From Rhizobiales bacterium UBA3584 (GTDB lineage: Bacteria > Pseudomonadota > Alphaproteobacteria > Rhizobiales > Devosiaceae): 18,163 bases of DNA. Positions 15,197 to 18,163 of this stretch are shown here, one piece after another; the first letter of the stretch is position 1, and every line of letters begins with the position of its first letter. The position numbers and the translations under genes are program-made. A model generated the notes under the pieces. That model saw only the letters and a list, made by a program, of their open reading frames with translations, did no database searches and was not told the origin of the DNA. The stretch covers positions 29,177 through 47,339 of the forward strand of contig DFMV01000054.1 of the NCBI GenBank assembly GCA_002375765.1, given 5' to 3'.

Positions 15197-15470
15197 GGCT
15201 GCGCTCCTTGCTTTGATTTGAAAATGATGCGCCGCAACCGGTCGCGCGGCGTCGGGAGGGTTAAAGACAGTGTAGCGATGGCGCCGCTTTGCGCCACCCC
15301 GATTAAGACGGGAAATCGCCCCGCGACAATCAGGAGCAAAAGAATCCGCTCCTTAACGCTGGAAATCCCCACAAGGTTGCTCTAAGGAGACCGCTTAGCC
15401 AACAGAATCCATACCCCGTCCGACGCGCGACAGCTTTCCTGCCGCGCGCTTGCCGTACGAGAAGTATCAC

Positions 15471-18163
15471 ATGCCCAAACGCACAGACATCAAATCCATC
15501 CTCATCATCGGGGCTGGACCGATCATTATCGGTCAGGCCTGCGAGTTCGATTATTCAGGAACTCAGGCTTGCAAGGCGCTGCGCGAAGAAGGCTATCGCA
15601 TCATTTTGGTGAACTCCAATCCGGCGACGATCATGACCGATCCCGACGTTGCCGACGCCACCTACATGGAGCCAATCACCCCCGAGGTCGTCGCCAAGAT
15701 CATCGAAAAGGAGCGCCCCGACGCGCTGCTCCCCACCATGGGCGGCCAGACCGCGCTCAACTGCGCCCTCTCGCTCAACAAGATGGGCGTGCTTGAAAAA
15801 TTCGGCGTGGAAATGATCGGTGCCAACGCCGAAGCCATCGACAAGGCCGAGGATCGCGAACTGTTCCGCGACGCAATGACCAAGATCGGGCTGGATACTC
15901 CGAAATCCCGCCTTGCCCACAACACCATCGAATCGCTCCAGGCCCTCGAAGATATCGGCCTGCCCGCCATCATCCGCCCCAGCTTCACACTCGGCGGCAC
16001 CGGCGGCGGCATCGCCTACAACCGCGAGGAATACCTTGCCATCTGCGAGAGTGGCATCGACGCTTCGCCCACCAACGAAGTCCTGATCGAGGAATCCGTT
16101 CTCGGCTGGAAAGAATACGAGATGGAAGTCGTCCGCGATAAAAAGGACAACTGCATCATCGTGTGCTCGATCGAAAACATCGATCCCATGGGCGTCCATA
16201 CAGGCGACTCCATCACCGTCGCCCCCGCCCTGACCTTGACCGACAAGGAATACCAGATCATGCGCGACGCCTCGCTGGCCGTCCTGCGCGAGATCGGGGT
16301 GGAAACCGGCGGCTCGAACGTCCAGTTCGCCATCAACCCCGCCGATGGCCGCATGATCGTCATCGAGATGAACCCGCGCGTGTCGCGCTCTTCGGCCCTT
16401 GCGTCCAAAGCCACCGGCTTCCCCATCGCCAAGGTCGCCGCGCGGCTGGCCGTCGGCTACACCCTTGATGAGCTCGAAAACGACATCACCGGCGGCGCAA
16501 CCCCCGCTTCGTTCGAGCCGTCGATCGACTACGTCGTCACCAAGATCCCGCGCTTTGCTTTCGAGAAATTCCCCGGCGCCGACAATCGCCTGACCACATC
16601 GATGAAGTCGGTCGGCGAAGCCATGGCCATCGGCCGCACCTTCCCCGAATCGCTGCAAAAGGCGCTGCGCTCGCTTGAAACCGGCCTGACCGGCCTCAAC
16701 GAAATCGGCATCCCCGGCCTTGGTGAAGGCGACGACAAGAACGCGGTTCGCGCCGCGCTCGGCACGCCAACGCCCGACCGTCTGCTCTGGGTCGCCGAAG
16801 CCATGCGGCGCGGCTACGACCACCAGATGATCCATGAGGCGTGCCGCATCGATCCGTGGTTCCTTGAGCAGCTCCAGGCCATCGTCGACACAGAGGCAAA
16901 GGTGCGTGAGCACGGCCTGCCCGAAACCGAGGGCCAGATGCGCGGGCTCAAGGCGATGGGCTTTTCCGACGCTCGCCTGGCCGAACTCTCCGGCAAGACT
17001 GCCAAGGACGTGCGCACCTTGCGCCACGCCCTCGATGTGCGCCCCGTCTATAAACGCATAGACACTTCTGCCGCCGAATTCGCCTCCCCCACGGCCTATA
17101 TGTATTCGACCTACGAAGCCCCGTTTGCCGGCGCGGTCGCTGACGAAGCCAATCCGTCCGACAGGAAGAAGGTCGTTATCCTCGGCGGCGGTCCCAACCG
17201 GATCGGCCAGGGCATCGAGTTCGACTATTGCTGTTGCCACGCCGCCTTCGCGCTGTCCGATGCCGGCTATGAAACCATCATGGTCAACTGCAATCCCGAA
17301 ACGGTGTCGACCGATTACGACACCTCCGATCGGCTCTATTTCGAACCGCTCACCGAGGAAGACGTTCTCGAAATTCTAAAGACCGAGCAGCAGAAGGGCA
17401 CCCTGCACGGCGTCATCGTCCAGTTCGGCGGCCAGACTCCATTGAAGCTCGCCAATGCCATCGAACGCGCCGGCATCCCGATCCTGGGCACCCAGCCCGA
17501 CAAGATCGATCTTGCCGAAGATCGCGACCAGTTCATGAAGCTCTTGAACCGGCTCGATCTCACCCAGCCGCGCAACGGCATCGCCTATTCCCTCGAACAG
17601 TCCCGTATCATCGCAGAGGGCCTGGGCTTCCCACTGGTCATTCGCCCGTCCAACGTTCTGGGCGGCCGTGCCATGGTCATCTGTCATTCGGCCGACGATT
17701 TCGAGCGCTACGTCCAGTCCACCCTGACTGAACTGGTCCCGCCCGAAATCCGGCACAAATATCCCAACGACAAGACCGGCCAGATCAATTCGGTCCTCGC
17801 CGCCAATCCGCTGTTGTTCGACAGCTATCTGCAGGGCGCCACCGAAATTGACGTCGATTGTCTGTGCGATGGCACGGACGTGTTCATTGCCGGCATCATG
17901 GAACACATCGAGGAGGCGGGCATCCATTCGGGCGACAGCGCCTGTTCGCTCCCGCCCCATTCGCTGAGCCCCGAAATCATCGCCGAGCTCAAGCGCCAGG
18001 CCGCCGAAATGGCCCGCGCCCTCAATGTGGGCGGCCTGATGAACGTGCAGTTCGCTCTCAAGGACGGCACGCTCTACGTCCTCGAAGTGAACCCGCGCGC
18101 CTCGCGTACAGTGCCCTTCGTCGCCAAGGTCATTGGCTACCCGATCGCCAAGATCGCCGCGCG
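15471..18163 (+). CDS. carB: Carbamoyl-phosphate synthase large subunit, 3' end beyond window
   Basis: About 897 codons are present out of the roughly 1,070-1,160 expected; the frame runs off the window edge. CarB uses ammonia from CarA, bicarbonate and two ATP to make carbamoyl phosphate. The two homologous halves are clear: the first begins [22 protein letters not shown] and has [12 protein letters not shown] and [18 protein letters not shown]; the second begins [19 protein letters not shown] around residue 567 and has [11 protein letters not shown] and [18 protein letters not shown]. The missing part holds the end of the second ATP-grasp half and the C-terminal regulatory domain. The ATG start agrees with the family N-terminus, [10 protein letters not shown], though the ribosome binding site (GAGAAG) is weak. 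carA lies about 11 kb upstream. Confidence 0.98.
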   Translation, partial: MPKRTDIKSILIIGAGPIIIGQACEFDYSGTQACKALREEGYRIILVNSNPATIMTDPDVADATYMEPITPEVVAKIIEKERPDALLPTMGGQTALNCALSLNKMGVLEKFGVEMIGANAEAIDKAEDRELFRDAMTKIGLDTPKSRLAHNTIESLQALEDIGLPAIIRPSFTLGGTGGGIAYNREEYLAICESGIDASPTNEVLIEESVLGWKEYEMEVVRDKKDNCIIVCSIENIDPMGVHTGDSITVAPALTLTDKEYQIMRDASLAVLREIGVETGGSNVQFAINPADGRMIVIEMNPRVSRSSALASKATGFPIAKVAARLAVGYTLDELENDITGGATPASFEPSIDYVVTKIPRFAFEKFPGADNRLTTSMKSVGEAMAIGRTFPESLQKALRSLETGLTGLNEIGIPGLGEGDDKNAVRAALGTPTPDRLLWVAEAMRRGYDHQMIHEACRIDPWFLEQLQAIVDTEAKVREHGLPETEGQMRGLKAMGFSDARLAELSGKTAKDVRTLRHALDVRPVYKRIDTSAAEFASPTAYMYSTYEAPFAGAVADEANPSDRKKVVILGGGPNRIGQGIEFDYCCCHAAFALSDAGYETIMVNCNPETVSTDYDTSDRLYFEPLTEEDVLEILKTEQQKGTLHGVIVQFGGQTPLKLANAIERAGIPILGTQPDKIDLAEDRDQFMKLLNRLDLTQPRNGIAYSLEQSRIIAEGLGFPLVIRPSNVLGGRAMVICHSADDFERYVQSTLTELVPPEIRHKYPNDKTGQINSVLAANPLLFDSYLQGATEIDVDCLCDGTDVFIAGIMEHIEEAGIHSGDSACSLPPHSLSPEIIAELKRQAAEMARALNVGGLMNVQFALKDGTLYVLEVNPRASRTVPFVAKVIGYPIAKIAA

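Noticed and set aside
15279..15361. Small hairpins upstream of carB (TGGCGC/GCGCCA and AGGAGC/GCTCCT)
   Set aside because: The arms are six bases, expected by chance in GC-rich DNA, with no T-run or consensus leader motif, so no attenuator is claimed.
15555..17240. 561-residue open frame on the minus strand opposite carB
   Set aside because: It lies wholly inside a clear carB coding region, is rich in D, G, H and V as antisense of GC-rich codons usually is, and shows no recognisable domain.

Overview
The window looks like chromosomal DNA from a GC-rich alphaproteobacterium of the order Hyphomicrobiales, perhaps Devosiaceae (Devosia or Pelagibacterium-like). The grounds are the DnaG, YqeY and CarA/CarB sequences, the gene order dnaG / yqeY / divergent carA with an unlinked carB, an Omp25/Omp31-like barrel protein, and a two-hairpin dispersed repeat of a type I associate with this order. 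The genus is an inference.

Left part (1-4597): three genes on the minus strand, yqeY (GatB/YqeY-domain protein), an HdeD-like membrane protein and dnaG (primase), diverge from carA (small subunit of carbamoyl-phosphate synthase) across a 341-base spacer holding promoter candidates and the first copy of the repeat. Middle part (4721-15196): about a dozen accessory genes separate carA from carB. Plus-strand genes are a secreted SxxK serine hydrolase, a Tat-exported CpdB-type nucleotidase, an AidB-like flavoprotein and a GNAT acetyltransferase. Minus-strand genes are a secreted alpha/beta hydrolase, a compact operon (small membrane protein, cupin, YpfJ-type zinc peptidase), an outer-membrane beta-barrel protein, a DUF1801 protein and an aldo/keto reductase. 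Right part (15471-18163): carB, the large synthase subunit, cut by the window edge at about residue 897.

CarA and CarB form one enzyme supplying carbamoyl phosphate for pyrimidine and arginine synthesis, although the genes lie about 11 kb apart. The cargo between them is mainly envelope and periplasmic hydrolases plus small detoxification or housekeeping enzymes. I see no tRNA, rRNA, CRISPR array, transposase, integrase or phage gene, and no multigene system that looks new. The more interesting signals are non-coding: two copies of a bipartite hairpin repeat (one in the carA leader, one contributing the cpdB stop codon), strong hairpin terminators, and several candidate operators.
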